A stretch of 34,731 nt of DNA, taken from an uncultured Olsenella sp. (GTDB taxonomy: Bacteria > Actinomycetota > Coriobacteriia > Coriobacteriales > Atopobiaceae). The stretch lies in assembly GCA_949296375.1 (NCBI GenBank), contig CASFQX010000114.1, positions 1 through 34,731 of the forward strand, in the 5' to 3' direction. Under the pieces are notes generated by a model. That model made no database searches, was not told the DNA's origin, and was given only the letters and a program-made list of their open reading frames with translations. The translations under genes were made by a program, and so were the position numbers. The number at the start of each line of letters is the position of its first letter. The first letter of the stretch is position 1. Positions 15,042 through 22,855 of this stretch are shown in pieces.

Positions 15042-16475
15042 TCAGCGCCGAGAGCGCCGAGACTTGCGGCCATTCGAGGAGGGATGCTTCTTGCGCTCGC
15101 CCTTTTTTGGACGGGCCTTGGGAGCGGCGGGACGAGGTGCCGCGGTAGGCGCGGGCTTCTCGGCCTCCGGCTCGGCGGGCGCGGGCTCCGACCTCTCCTC
15201 AGCGGGCTCCGAAGGAGCCTTGTCGAGAAGATCGAAGATGCTGAGCTGCGGCGCACGGCGGACGCCCTTCGTTTCGGCGGGCGCGGCGGGCTCTCCCGTC
15301 AGCTTGGGCGCCTCCGGCTCCTCGGGCGTCTCCCGCTCAGCCGATCCCTCCGACTCTTCCCGCTCCTCCGGCTGCGCCTCAACGTCCTTCTCGCCAACCA
15401 GACCCATGACGCCACACAGGCGCTCCGCGATCATCTCCTGGCCGCGCGGGCCCGGGTGGTCGGAGCCGTCCGCCAGAAGCTCACCGAGGCGGTCCCCGTC
15501 AAGCAGGGTCGAGGCGTCCACGAGCGTCATGGAGGGGTGCCTTCCCGCCGCATCCGCGATGATGCCGTCCACCTCGGCAAAGCAGCTCCTCGGATGCGTG
15601 GGGTAGACGTCCTCGGTGTGGGGCGGGACGCCGAGCACCCACGTGGGCGTCTCCGGCCAGGCGGAGGCGACCTCCGAGAGATAGGCGCGCACGTCGCGGC
15701 CTATCGCCGAGGCCGAGCACGGCTCGTATCGATAGTTCTCGCCAAACTCCACAACGATCGCCGCGGGGTCGAGCTCCTCCATGCCCCAGAGCGAGCCCGG
15801 CTGGAACACCTGGCCGCCAATGCCCTGGTTGACGAGGTCGAGACCAGCCCTCCTTGCGAGAAGCGCCGGCCAGGTAGCGGCGGGCTGATCCGACACGAAC
15901 CCCTGTGCTATGGAGTCTCCGAGCACGAGAAGGGCCCTTCGCTCGGCAACGGGGCCGAGGTAGCCGCCGTCGAAGAAGACGTCGCGAACCGCGCAGGCCG
16001 TGAGACAGGGAAGCCACACGCGCACACGCCTGTGGCGGCCCATCCCCGGCAGGGCGACGGGGTCGGCGGGGTCTGCACCCGGCTCCGAAAGGTCAATCTC
16101 CACGAGGCGGCGGTTATCCGGGCGCACCGCCACGGGCGGGAGGTCGTCGATCTCCACGGATACCACGCCCGGGTCAGGAGCGGATCCCGAATGGCGCTCC
16201 ACGTCTCGCAGCGTCGAGACGGTACCGCGTGGGACAGCCCCCAGGGCGACCTCGACGCTCACGTGAGAGGCATCGGTCTCAAACTCGAGGCAGACTCCGG
16301 CCGTGCACGCGGCCATGCGCTTGTAGAGGCCGGGATGCCAGGCGCGCACGCTGCCGAGCGCGCGCAGCTGGGCGGTCGTGAAGCGCACGGGGCGCACCCA
16401 GCCCTCGCCCTCGGGAGCGCATCCCACGCAGCCGTGGAGCAGGTCTGCCGCACGCGACGTTGTAGACAAAGCCAT
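15042..16475 (-). CDS. SGNH/GDSL-family hydrolase with disordered basic C-terminal tail
   Basis: A 477-residue protein. Residues 1 to about 165 form a beta-rich N-terminal domain of the kind that precedes some SGNH esterases. The SGNH core follows: block I LVLGDSIAQG, block II NQGIGGQ, block III FGENY and block V DGSDHPGPRG supply the Ser, Gly, Asn and Asp-x-x-His set. Such enzymes deacylate carbohydrates or lipids; the substrate here is unknown. The last 115 residues are Pro/Glu/Ala-rich and end in a strongly basic tail (ERKKHPSSNGRKSRRSRR). No signal peptide is visible, so a cytoplasmic place is likely. I chose ATG 16475, preceded by GCGAGGTACTCC; an ATG 33 nt upstream in frame has no ribosome site. 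The gene has its own upstream palindrome. Confidence 0.85.
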   Translation of the reverse strand: MALSTTSRAADLLHGCVGCAPEGEGWVRPVRFTTAQLRALGSVRAWHPGLYKRMAACTAGVCLEFETDASHVSVEVALGAVPRGTVSTLRDVERHSGSAPDPGVVSVEIDDLPPVAVRPDNRRLVEIDLSEPGADPADPVALPGMGRHRRVRVWLPCLTACAVRDVFFDGGYLGPVAERRALLVLGDSIAQGFVSDQPAATWPALLARRAGLDLVNQGIGGQVFQPGSLWGMEELDPAAIVVEFGENYRYEPCSASAIGRDVRAYLSEVASAWPETPTWVLGVPPHTEDVYPTHPRSCFAEVDGIIADAAGRHPSMTLVDASTLLDGDRLGELLADGSDHPGPRGQEMIAERLCGVMGLVGEKDVEAQPEEREESEGSAERETPEEPEAPKLTGEPAAPAETKGVRRAPQLSIFDLLDKAPSEPAEERSEPAPAEPEAEKPAPTAAPRPAAPKARPKKGERKKHPSSNGRKSRRSRR

Positions 16476-16512
16476 GGAGTACCTCGCTCTTGACGGATAG
16501 CTTCCCACCCAT

Positions 16513-16528
16513 TGTCACACATGTGACA
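16513..16528. promoter_or_regulatory. Perfect 16-bp palindrome upstream of the SGNH hydrolase gene
   Basis: TGTCACA-CA-TGTGACA lies 37 nt before the SGNH start codon. On the minus strand its end overlaps TGT-GACAAT, a possible extended -10 box, so a repressor bound here could block RNA polymerase. TGTCACA half-sites also occur before argC. Confidence 0.5.
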
Positions 16529-16580
16529 CGTCAGGCGTCCGCTCAACCCAAGAGCGCGTCTTCGTTTGGGTTTCCGTGGC

Positions 16581-17357
16581 TCACTCGCCCTCGAGCACGG
16601 GCTCGTAGAACTCCTCGCCGTCCTCGAGCCTCACCATGAGCACCTGGCCAAAGCCGGCACCGCCGGCGGCGCCGCAGTCGATGTCCCAGCGGTCGCGCTC
16701 CTCCCCCACGCGAACCATGCGCGCGAGGCCATCGTCGGAGACGGGAGGGCGGTCGAGGGAGAACGCCATGTTCTGGAGGTAAGGCGTGGGCGTGTGCCCG
16801 GCGATCACGATGGGGCCGGAGCCGTCGGCCGTGAGGCCCCTCTCGGCACCCCAGAACTCCTCGCGAATCCACGTGAGGTCCTCGGGCTCCTGGGCGAGGA
16901 GATATGCCTGTGCCCCCTCCTCGTCCCAGACCTCCGGAACCGGGACGCCCAGGCGAACACCGGCGTGAGCCATGAGGAACAGCTGCTCGCCCACACGAGC
17001 AAACGCCGAGCGCGGAAGCTCTGCCACCCAGTTGAGGAGATCGTTCGCCTCGTCCACGTCTAGGGCCTCGAGCCCATCGGAGGTGGACGCTCCCCCGTTG
17101 ATCGCCCAGTTCATCGATGCGAGGGGGTCGTCGCGGTTATCTATGCACGAGAGCATGAGGTCCTCGTGGTTCCCCATCAGGGCAACCGCGCCCGGGAGCG
17201 CGCGAACCAGCTGGAGCACGCCCACGGGGTCGGGACCGCGGTCGATCATGTCGCCCAGGCAGATGATCCGGTCGTCATCGGAGGGCGAGACGCGCATGAG
17301 CACGCGCTCGAGCGTCGCACGATGACCGTGCACGTCGGAGAAGACATACGTGGACAT
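16581..17357 (-). CDS. Calcineurin-like metallophosphatase (ApaH/PrpE type)
   Basis: A 258-residue member of the PPP-type metallophosphatases, which includes symmetrical Ap4A hydrolases and Ser/Thr protein phosphatases. The metal-binding motifs appear in order: FSDVHGH (D8, H10), LGDMIDRGPDP (D36, with D39 and R40), MGNHEDL (N63, H64), FLMAHAGV and IAGHTPT. Length and motif spacing fit cytoplasmic bacterial enzymes; sequence alone does not settle whether the substrate is Ap4A or a phosphoprotein. GAGGAGGTTGAGTCC precedes ATG 17357. The gene lies about 100 nt from each minus-strand neighbour and is probably transcribed separately or with vsr. Confidence 0.9.
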   Translation of the reverse strand: MSTYVFSDVHGHRATLERVLMRVSPSDDDRIICLGDMIDRGPDPVGVLQLVRALPGAVALMGNHEDLMLSCIDNRDDPLASMNWAINGGASTSDGLEALDVDEANDLLNWVAELPRSAFARVGEQLFLMAHAGVRLGVPVPEVWDEEGAQAYLLAQEPEDLTWIREEFWGAERGLTADGSGPIVIAGHTPTPYLQNMAFSLDRPPVSDDGLARMVRVGEERDRWDIDCGAAGGAGFGQVLMVRLEDGEEFYEPVLEGE

Positions 17358-17461
17358 GGACTCAACCTCCTCGAAAAGCTCCCGGGGCCCATCCGCTCAA
17401 CCAGACTAGCACCTCGCGACGCCCGTGTCTGCGCCGGAAACGCCGGACGGGCGCCTTTGCC

Positions 17462-17992
17462 CTAGCGGCGCCTGCCCCGACGCCGTCCACGAGCCGCGCG
17501 CAGGCGCCATGCGGGAGACGACCCAACGTCCACCACATGCGCGGGGAGGCGCCCCTCCCCCGCCTCGCGGACCTCGGCGACGATTCTTGCCATCGTAGCG
17601 TCAAATCGCTCGCGCTTGAGCTGGCACTCCCAGACAACGAGCACCGTCCACCCAGCCTCCATCAGAAGCCGTACGTTGCGCTCGTCGCGGGCACGGTTGC
17701 GCGCGAACTTCTCCTCCCAGAACTCTGGGTGTGTCTTGGGGCGAGAAGGACCGCAGAACGGGCACCTATGCCAGAAGCACCCATTGATCTGAATCGCCAC
17801 GCGCCTGCCCGGAAAGCAGACGTCGGGCTTGCCGGGCGCCTTCTTCCAGTGGAGGCGGTAGCCGGTGAGGCCCGCTTCCCTGAGCGCAGACCTGACCCTG
17901 AGCTCGGGTCCCGTGTTCTTGGACCGGTTGGCCTGCATAACGTGGCGCGTCGCCTCGGAGGACGCCGCGGGAACGCCCGAACGAGCTACCAC
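17462..17992 (-). CDS. vsr: Very short patch repair endonuclease Vsr-like, without a partner methyltransferase
   Basis: A 176-residue protein of the Vsr family, PD-(D/E)XK-fold nickases that cut at T:G mismatches arising by deamination of 5-methylcytosine. The family N-terminus SSEATRHVMQANRSKNTGPE is intact, followed by KKAPGKPDVCFPGRRVAIQI with the catalytic aspartate at D57, the metal/zinc segment NGCFWHRCPFCG (C72, H75, C77, C80), WEEKFARNRARDERN and TVLVVWECQL. The C-terminal 30 residues are Arg-rich. The start is probably GTG 17992, since the family N-terminus needs it; this overlaps the preceding stop by 7 nt, implying coupling to the phospholipase-like gene. Vsr genes normally adjoin a cytosine-5 methyltransferase, and none lies in this window. 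Confidence 0.88.
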   Translation of the reverse strand: MVARSGVPAASSEATRHVMQANRSKNTGPELRVRSALREAGLTGYRLHWKKAPGKPDVCFPGRRVAIQINGCFWHRCPFCGPSRPKTHPEFWEEKFARNRARDERNVRLLMEAGWTVLVVWECQLKRERFDATMARIVAEVREAGEGRLPAHVVDVGSSPAWRLRAARGRRRGRRR

Positions 17993-18951
17993 GCGATCTT
18001 CTCCCCAGGCTCCGTGGGGTTGCCCTCAAAGTTGAGGTCCGCCGTGAGCTCGCGCGAGGCGGCGAGGTCAAAGTCAGGCGAGAAGAGCTCGTCGACGGTC
18101 GGCAGCACGCGAGCGCGGGCGGCGTCGTAGAGGTCCCAGAAGCTCGCGGTGCTCTTCTCGTGCGTGAAGGGGTTCTCCCACGGCAGGTGGTCGCGGTTGT
18201 CAAAGTCGGAGGTGTCGCAGGCGCGGGCACGGTGGGACATCGAGCGAACCAGCGAGAAGGGCTCGCGGGTCACCAGGCGGTCAAAGGAGCCCAGAATGGC
18301 TCGCTTCCGCCCGGACGGGGAGTCAAAGACACGCTGGACCAGGCGAAACTCCCGCACCGCCGTGGAGAAGGTGCGCGGGTCGACGGCGCGCTCGAAGATC
18401 CAGAGCGCAGCGTAGAAATAGAGCTTGTCGATGGCGGCGAGGGTGGCACGCGACGCCGCGAGCGTGCGCTCGTGCGGACGCCAGCGCTCGACGGTGCGCC
18501 CCGTGAGCGAGAAGAGCACCATCTCGTCCAGGTCTCGCTCCACCTCGGCGTGGACGCGGTCGGCCGCAGACTCGTCAAGGCCGGGCACACCGGCGGAGGT
18601 GAGGCCGTTCTGCCACCAGTAGATGAAGGGGTGAACCGTGGAGTCGAGCAGCCAGTGGCAGGCGAAGCCGGCCACATAGGCACGAGCGACGGAGCGCTCG
18701 CGGCCCTCCAGGCGCAGCGCCGCCTCGCGCATGGCGAGAAGCACAGTGGCGCCCGAGGCGTCGTGCAGGGCGCTTCCGAGCGGCGCCCACTTGTGCATGA
18801 GGGGGTCGATGACAATGTAGAAGAGCGGGTCAGGCCCCTGGTTGCCCAGGAGGAACGCGTCGCGCTCGTCCAGGGAGCGCATGCCGAGAAGGCTCGTCAC
18901 GTCCTCGAGGACGCCGCGGCCAAAGAGATCGTGCGTGAGAATAGCAGGCAT
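17986..18951 (-). CDS. Zinc-dependent phospholipase C-like protein
   Basis: A 321-residue protein of the zinc-dependent phospholipase C/S1-P1-nuclease-like helical family. It opens with MPAILTHDLFGRGVLE (H7), then FLLGNQGPDPLFY, LMHKWAPLGSALHDAS and GFACHWLLDSTVHPFIYW, which bring together His and Asp residues typical of the zinc site. No signal peptide is seen, so it is probably cytoplasmic, unlike secreted toxins of the family; the substrate is unknown. I chose ATG 18951, preceded by AAAGGGCCCCC. The same frame is open to 19128, but that part lacks a ribosome site and runs into the divergent promoter region of the transporter gene. The stop overlaps the vsr start. Confidence 0.83.
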   Translation of the reverse strand: MPAILTHDLFGRGVLEDVTSLLGMRSLDERDAFLLGNQGPDPLFYIVIDPLMHKWAPLGSALHDASGATVLLAMREAALRLEGRERSVARAYVAGFACHWLLDSTVHPFIYWWQNGLTSAGVPGLDESAADRVHAEVERDLDEMVLFSLTGRTVERWRPHERTLAASRATLAAIDKLYFYAALWIFERAVDPRTFSTAVREFRLVQRVFDSPSGRKRAILGSFDRLVTREPFSLVRSMSHRARACDTSDFDNRDHLPWENPFTHEKSTASFWDLYDAARARVLPTVDELFSPDFDLAASRELTADLNFEGNPTEPGEKIAW

Positions 18952-19030
18952 GGGGGCCCTTTCGTCGTCGCCTGTGTCGATTATGCCCCATTCGGCGGGA
19001 CGTCGTTCTTCTCGCCGCCCTCTCACCGGC

Positions 19031-19073
19031 GTTACGCACTTCTTACGCGCAGGGAGGCGTGCAGACGCGTAAC
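19031..19073. promoter_or_regulatory. Inverted repeats in the divergent promoter region
   Basis: TTACGCG (19043-19049) is inverted as CGCGTAA (19066-19072), and a further GTTACGC lies at 19031-19037. The site is between the divergently read phospholipase-like (18951) and transporter (19109) genes. It could be an operator for either; no promoter hexamers stand out. Confidence 0.35.
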
Positions 19074-19108
19074 ATTGGGATGTTGTGGCATCGCAGGAAA
19101 GGAAGCAC

Positions 19109-20335
19109 ATGGCGCAGAAGATGACCAAGGCCGAGAAGAGCTGGATCGCCTACGACGTGGGCAACTCCGCGCTCGTTCTTCTCGCCACGAGCGTTATTCC
19201 CATCTACTTCTCCTCCCTCTCCCCCGACGGCGGGGTCGTGGTTGCCTGGAGCTACGCCGAGACGGTGGCGTCGCTGATCATCGCGCTGCTCATGCCCGTG
19301 CTGGGCTCGATCGCCGACATGCAGGGCATGAAGAAGAAGTTCATCGTGGGCTGCGTGGGCACGGGCGTCGTTGCCACGGTGGCGCTCGGCTTTGTGACCA
19401 CGGCGCTGGCCTTCCTGATCATCTACGTAATCTCCTCCGTGGCGCTCAACTCGTCGATGGTATTCTACGACGCGCTCTTGGTGGACACCACCACCGACGA
19501 TCGCATGGACGAGATCTCCAGCCAGGGCTACGCGTGGGGCTACATCGGCAGCTGCGTGCCGTTCATCGCGTGCCTTGGCGTGGTTTTGGGCTATGAGGCC
19601 CTGGGCATCACGCTGCAGACCGCCATGCAGATCGCGTTCATCATCACGGGCGTGTGGTGGGCCGCCTTCACGGTGCCCCTGCTCAAGAACGTGCAGCAAC
19701 TCCACTTCAAGCCGCGTGAGCCGCACGCCGTGAGCCGCGCCGTCCGCGGCCTGACCGGCACACTGCGCGAGATCTGGGCGAACAGGGCGATCCGCTACTA
19801 CATGATCGCGTACTTCTTCTACATCGACGGCGTGCACACCATCATCAAGCTCTCCACGAGCTACGGCACCGAGCTGGGAATTGACTCCACGCAGCTCGTG
19901 CTGGCGCTTCTCGTCACGCAGTTCGTGGCCTTCCCGAGCGCCATCATCTACGGGCGCCTCTCGTCCAGGTACGGCACGCGCCGCATGCTGCTGATCGCAA
20001 TCGCGGCCTACTTTGGCATCACGCTCTTTGCCGCCTTCTTCCTGCGCTCCGCCGCGGAGTTCTGGTTCCTGGCGGTGCTCGTGGGCATGTTCCAGGGCGG
20101 CATCCAGGCGCTCAGCCGCTCCGAGTTTGGCAAGCTCTGCCCCAAGGAACGTGCCAATGAGTACTTTGGCTTCTTCGACATCTTTGGCAAGTACGCCGCA
20201 ATTCTCGGCACGTTCTTGGTGGGTACGTTCACCGCGCTCACCGGCAACTCCAGCCTGGGCGTGCTCTCGATTGCCGTGCTCTTCGTGGTGGGGTTTGCCA
20301 CGATGCTGCGCGTACCCGAGCGCGCGGAGGCGTAG
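19109..20335 (+). CDS. MFS transporter of the UMF1/Atg22 type
   Basis: The only plus-strand gene: 408 residues with about 12 hydrophobic segments spread over the whole length. The N-terminal motif KSWIAYDVGNSALVLLATSVIPIYF is the UMF1/Atg22 signature, and FFYIDGVHTII and FGKLCPKERANEYFGFFDIFGKYAAILG match other conserved parts. Fungal Atg22 exports amino acids from the vacuole; bacterial members are thought to move small metabolites, so amino-acid or peptide export is inference. I chose ATG 19109 because AGGAAAGGAAGCAC precedes it; a GTG 24 nt upstream in frame lacks a comparable site. The gene stands alone and is followed by a hairpin. Confidence 0.9.
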   Translation: MAQKMTKAEKSWIAYDVGNSALVLLATSVIPIYFSSLSPDGGVVVAWSYAETVASLIIALLMPVLGSIADMQGMKKKFIVGCVGTGVVATVALGFVTTALAFLIIYVISSVALNSSMVFYDALLVDTTTDDRMDEISSQGYAWGYIGSCVPFIACLGVVLGYEALGITLQTAMQIAFIITGVWWAAFTVPLLKNVQQLHFKPREPHAVSRAVRGLTGTLREIWANRAIRYYMIAYFFYIDGVHTIIKLSTSYGTELGIDSTQLVLALLVTQFVAFPSAIIYGRLSSRYGTRRMLLIAIAAYFGITLFAAFFLRSAAEFWFLAVLVGMFQGGIQALSRSEFGKLCPKERANEYFGFFDIFGKYAAILGTFLVGTFTALTGNSSLGVLSIAVLFVVGFATMLRVPERAEA

Positions 20336-20345
20336 AGGGCAAGAG

Positions 20346-20368
20346 CTCGGGGACTCAGCGTCCCCGAG
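20346..20368 (+). terminator. Hairpin after the transporter gene
   Basis: CTCGGGGAC-TCAGC-GTCCCCGAG is a 9-bp perfect stem 10 nt after the stop. No T-run follows, so it may stabilise the 3' end or need a factor to terminate. Confidence 0.55.
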
Positions 20369-20441
20369 CACACGGATGCTTGGGCCCCGCATTCCAGCAT
20401 GGGCGGAGATAGGGGGCAAAGAAGCCGTGTTTTCAGCGCTT

Positions 20442-20571
20442 TCCGTTTCTAGGTGTTTTTTTGGTTACCCTCGAAGTATCACCCTGCGAGTAGCATTTCT
20501 CTACCTGCAGGTTTTGCGTCGAGCGAGAGTCGACTACTCAACGGTTTTGAGAAAAAACACCTAGAAACGGA
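20442..20571. repeat. 130-bp unit with 20-bp perfect terminal inverted repeats
   Basis: TCCGTTTCTAGGTGTTTTTT (20442-20461) is perfectly inverted at 20552-20571, with 90 bp between. Inside, GAGTAG and CTACTC form a second, shorter pair. No target-site duplication and no open reading frame of note are seen. It could be a MITE-like remnant or encode a long hairpin RNA. Confidence 0.75.
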
Positions 20572-20598
20572 GCAATCGGGGAAATCGGGACACAAAAT

Positions 20599-20633
20599 GA
20601 CCGAGCGTCCGGGGGGACCCCGGACGCTCGGTC
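20599..20633 (-). terminator. Terminator of the arg operon
   Basis: A perfect 16-bp stem (20599-20614 with 20618-20633, loop GGA on the plus strand) lies 21 nt after the argD stop. Read on the minus strand it is followed by ATTTTGTG, a short U-tract. Confidence 0.9.
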
Positions 20634-20654
20634 GCATTATGCCAGGAAATCAGG

Positions 20655-21917
20655 CTACGCCAGGCGGTTGATGAGGGCCTCGAGGCGGTCACAGGCCTCG
20701 TCGACCTCCTCGACCGTAATCGCGAGCGGCGGAAGGAAGCGCAGGATGGAGTCTCCGACGTGGTTCATGACCAGACCCTCGGCGAGGCCCTCCTCCACGA
20801 CCTGCGTGGCGATGGGCACGTCGAGCTGGGCGCCGCGCATGAGGCCGTGGCCGCGGACCTCGCTCACGTGCGGCATTGCCGTGAGACGGTGACGCAGGTG
20901 GCGCCCGACGGAGAGCACGTACTCACCCGTCTCGCCCTCCTCAAGTGCGTTCACACAGGCCAGGCCCACTGCGCAGGCGAGCGGGTTGCCGCCGAAGGTG
21001 GAGCCGTGGTCTCCGGGCTGCAGCAGGTCGGCCACCTCGGCGCGAGCGGCGACGGCGCCCATGGGGAAGCCGTCGGCGATGCCCTTGGCCATGGCCACCA
21101 CGTCCGGCTCGATGCCGGAGCGCTGGAAGCAGAACGGCGAGCCGCAGCGGTAGAAGCCCGTCTGGACCTCGTCGATGATCAGCAGGAGGCCCTTCTCGGT
21201 GCAGAGCTCGCGCACGTCACGCAGGTAGTCGTAGTTGGCGTTCCAGACGCCGCCCTCGCCCTGGACGCACTCGAGCATGATGGCGCAGATGCCGCCGCGC
21301 TCCACGCGCTCGCGCAGGGTGTAGATGTCGTTCAGCGGCACTGAGACAAAGCCCTCGGGCAGCGGGCGGAAGCTCTTGTGGAACTTGTCCTGGCCGGTGG
21401 CGGCGAGCGTTGCCAGCGTGCGACCGTGGAAGCTCTTGTGCGCGGTCACGATCGTGCTGGCACCATCGAGGTTTATCTCGCCCCATCGGCGCGCCAGCTT
21501 GATGGCGCCCTCGTTGGCCTCGGCACCGGAGTTGGCAAAGAAGGTCTTCCAGCGCGTGCCAGTGGAGCCCATCTCGTGACCGCCCTCGTCGGTCGTGGTG
21601 GAGAGCAGAGCCGAGAGCATCGAGGCGAGCTCGCCGCGGTTCTCGGCATAGAAGTAGTTGCCCGTCTGCCAGATCTTGCCGGCCTGCTCGCGCAGGGCCT
21701 CGACTACTGCAGGGTGCGCGTGGCCAAGGCTTGAGCAGCCGATGCCACCGAGAAGGTCGATGTACTCGCGACCAGAGGCATCGACGAGCGTGGCGCCATG
21801 CCCGCTCACAAACTCGATGGGCAGGCGTCCGTAGGTGTGCATCACAAAGGTGTCGTCGAGGCGCTTCTCCTCGGCATTGACGGCGATGAGCTGGTCGTTC
21901 TTCTCGTCTTCGGACAT
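20655..21917 (-). CDS. argD: Acetylornithine aminotransferase
   Basis: A 420-residue PLP-dependent class III aminotransferase that converts N-acetylglutamate semialdehyde to N-acetylornithine with glutamate as donor. The features are ordered as in ArgD: GGIGCSSLGHAHPAVVEAL, FFANSGAEANEGAIKLAR at about 126-143, HGRTLATLAATGQ, IIDEVQTGFYRCG with the cofactor-binding D249, MAKGIADGFPMGAV with the PLP-binding K278, and GDHGSTFGGNPLAC. The family also covers succinylornithine and GABA transaminases; position at the end of argCJBD decides the name. GGGAGAG lies 8 nt before ATG 21917, and the gene follows argB by 45 nt. A strong terminator follows, so it is the last gene of the operon in this window. 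Confidence 0.96.
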   Translation of the reverse strand: MSEDEKNDQLIAVNAEEKRLDDTFVMHTYGRLPIEFVSGHGATLVDASGREYIDLLGGIGCSSLGHAHPAVVEALREQAGKIWQTGNYFYAENRGELASMLSALLSTTTDEGGHEMGSTGTRWKTFFANSGAEANEGAIKLARRWGEINLDGASTIVTAHKSFHGRTLATLAATGQDKFHKSFRPLPEGFVSVPLNDIYTLRERVERGGICAIMLECVQGEGGVWNANYDYLRDVRELCTEKGLLLIIDEVQTGFYRCGSPFCFQRSGIEPDVVAMAKGIADGFPMGAVAARAEVADLLQPGDHGSTFGGNPLACAVGLACVNALEEGETGEYVLSVGRHLRHRLTAMPHVSEVRGHGLMRGAQLDVPIATQVVEEGLAEGLVMNHVGDSILRFLPPLAITVEEVDEACDRLEALINRLA

Positions 21918-21962
21918 GGGTGTCTCTCCCTTCGCCTGGGCGAGCCACGCGGGGATGCGCGG

Positions 21963-22838
21963 CTAGTCTCTGGTGAACATGGTACCGCAGCCTGCGTCGG
22001 TGAAGATCTCCAGAAGCAGCGAATGCGGGAAGGTTCCGTTGAGGATGACCACCTCGGAGACGCCCCCGTCTAGGGCCTCCGCGATCGAGCGGATCTTGGG
22101 CAGCATGCCGCCGTCCAGCTCGCCGGACTCGAGCAGCATGTGGGTCTCCGAGCGGGTGAGGGTCTGGATGAGGGAATTCTCGTCGTTGACGTCTCCGTAG
22201 AGGCCGTCCACGTCCGTGAGGTAGATGAGCTTGTCGGCGCCCATGGCCTCGGCGATCTTGCCGGCGGCCACGTCCGCGTTGATGTTGAAAAAGCCGTCCG
22301 GCGCGCAGCCCACCGTGGCGACCACGGGGATGTAGCCGTCCTCAAGGATGGTCTCGATGAGGCTCGGATCAACCTCGCGGATGCGGCCCACACGGCCGAG
22401 CTCGGGGTCGATCTGCTCGGCCTTGAGGGTCTTGCCGTCGGCGCCGGAGATGCCCACGGCGTTGTGCCCGTACTCGTTGAGCGCCCAGACGAGGTCCTGG
22501 TTGACCTTGCCCACGAGCACCTCGCGCACTGCCTCCATCGTGGCGTCATCGGTCACGCGCAGGCCGCCCTTGAACTGCACGGGCAGGTCGAGCGCCTTGA
22601 CGTGCGCACTGATGGCCTTGCCGCCGCCGTGAACGAGCACGATGCGAATGCCCAGCAGCTTGAGCATCTCGATGTCCGCCACCACCTGGCGGCAGAGCTC
22701 GGGGTTCTCCATGGCCGAGCCGCCGTACTTGATGACGAAGGTCTTGCCGGTCATGCGGTGAATCCACGGCAGGGCCTCGTTCAGGACGTCGACCTTCGAT
22801 GCCGCGGCGTCACGCTGCTGCTTGTCACGCTGCTTCAT
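21963..22838 (-). CDS. argB: Acetylglutamate kinase
   Basis: A 291-residue amino-acid kinase that phosphorylates N-acetyl-L-glutamate, the second step of arginine synthesis. The phosphate-binding motifs are FVIKYGGSAM (K37) and LVHGGGKAI (69-76); the substrate region GGLRVTDDATMEAV, the ATP region INADVAAGKIAEAMGADKLIYLTDVDGLYGD and the C-terminal LDGGMLPKI follow. An N-terminal helix (about 1-28) precedes the fold and the protein ends in EIFTDAGCGTMFTRD; both are typical of arginine-inhibited enzymes, so feedback control is likely by family knowledge. AAGGAGCAGAT precedes ATG 22838. A 113-bp inverted repeat lies between it and argJ. Confidence 0.96.
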   Translation of the reverse strand: MKQRDKQQRDAAASKVDVLNEALPWIHRMTGKTFVIKYGGSAMENPELCRQVVADIEMLKLLGIRIVLVHGGGKAISAHVKALDLPVQFKGGLRVTDDATMEAVREVLVGKVNQDLVWALNEYGHNAVGISGADGKTLKAEQIDPELGRVGRIREVDPSLIETILEDGYIPVVATVGCAPDGFFNINADVAAGKIAEAMGADKLIYLTDVDGLYGDVNDENSLIQTLTRSETHMLLESGELDGGMLPKIRSIAEALDGGVSEVVILNGTFPHSLLLEIFTDAGCGTMFTRD

Positions 22839-22855
22839 ATCTGCTCCTTAGATAG

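Larger units (their letters stand above)
20336..20654. other. Convergent intergenic region, no gene seen
   Basis: Between the transporter gene (plus) and argD (minus). It holds a hairpin at 20346-20368, a 130-bp unit bounded by 20-bp perfect inverted repeats (20442-20571) and the argD terminator (20599-20633). The middle part is richer in A+T than its surroundings and has no recognisable protein. Confidence 0.6.

Noticed and set aside
14865..16493. A 542-codon plus-strand frame opposite the SGNH hydrolase
   Set aside because: It begins inside the 126-bp element and has only antisense-type composition; the minus-strand protein has all catalytic motifs.
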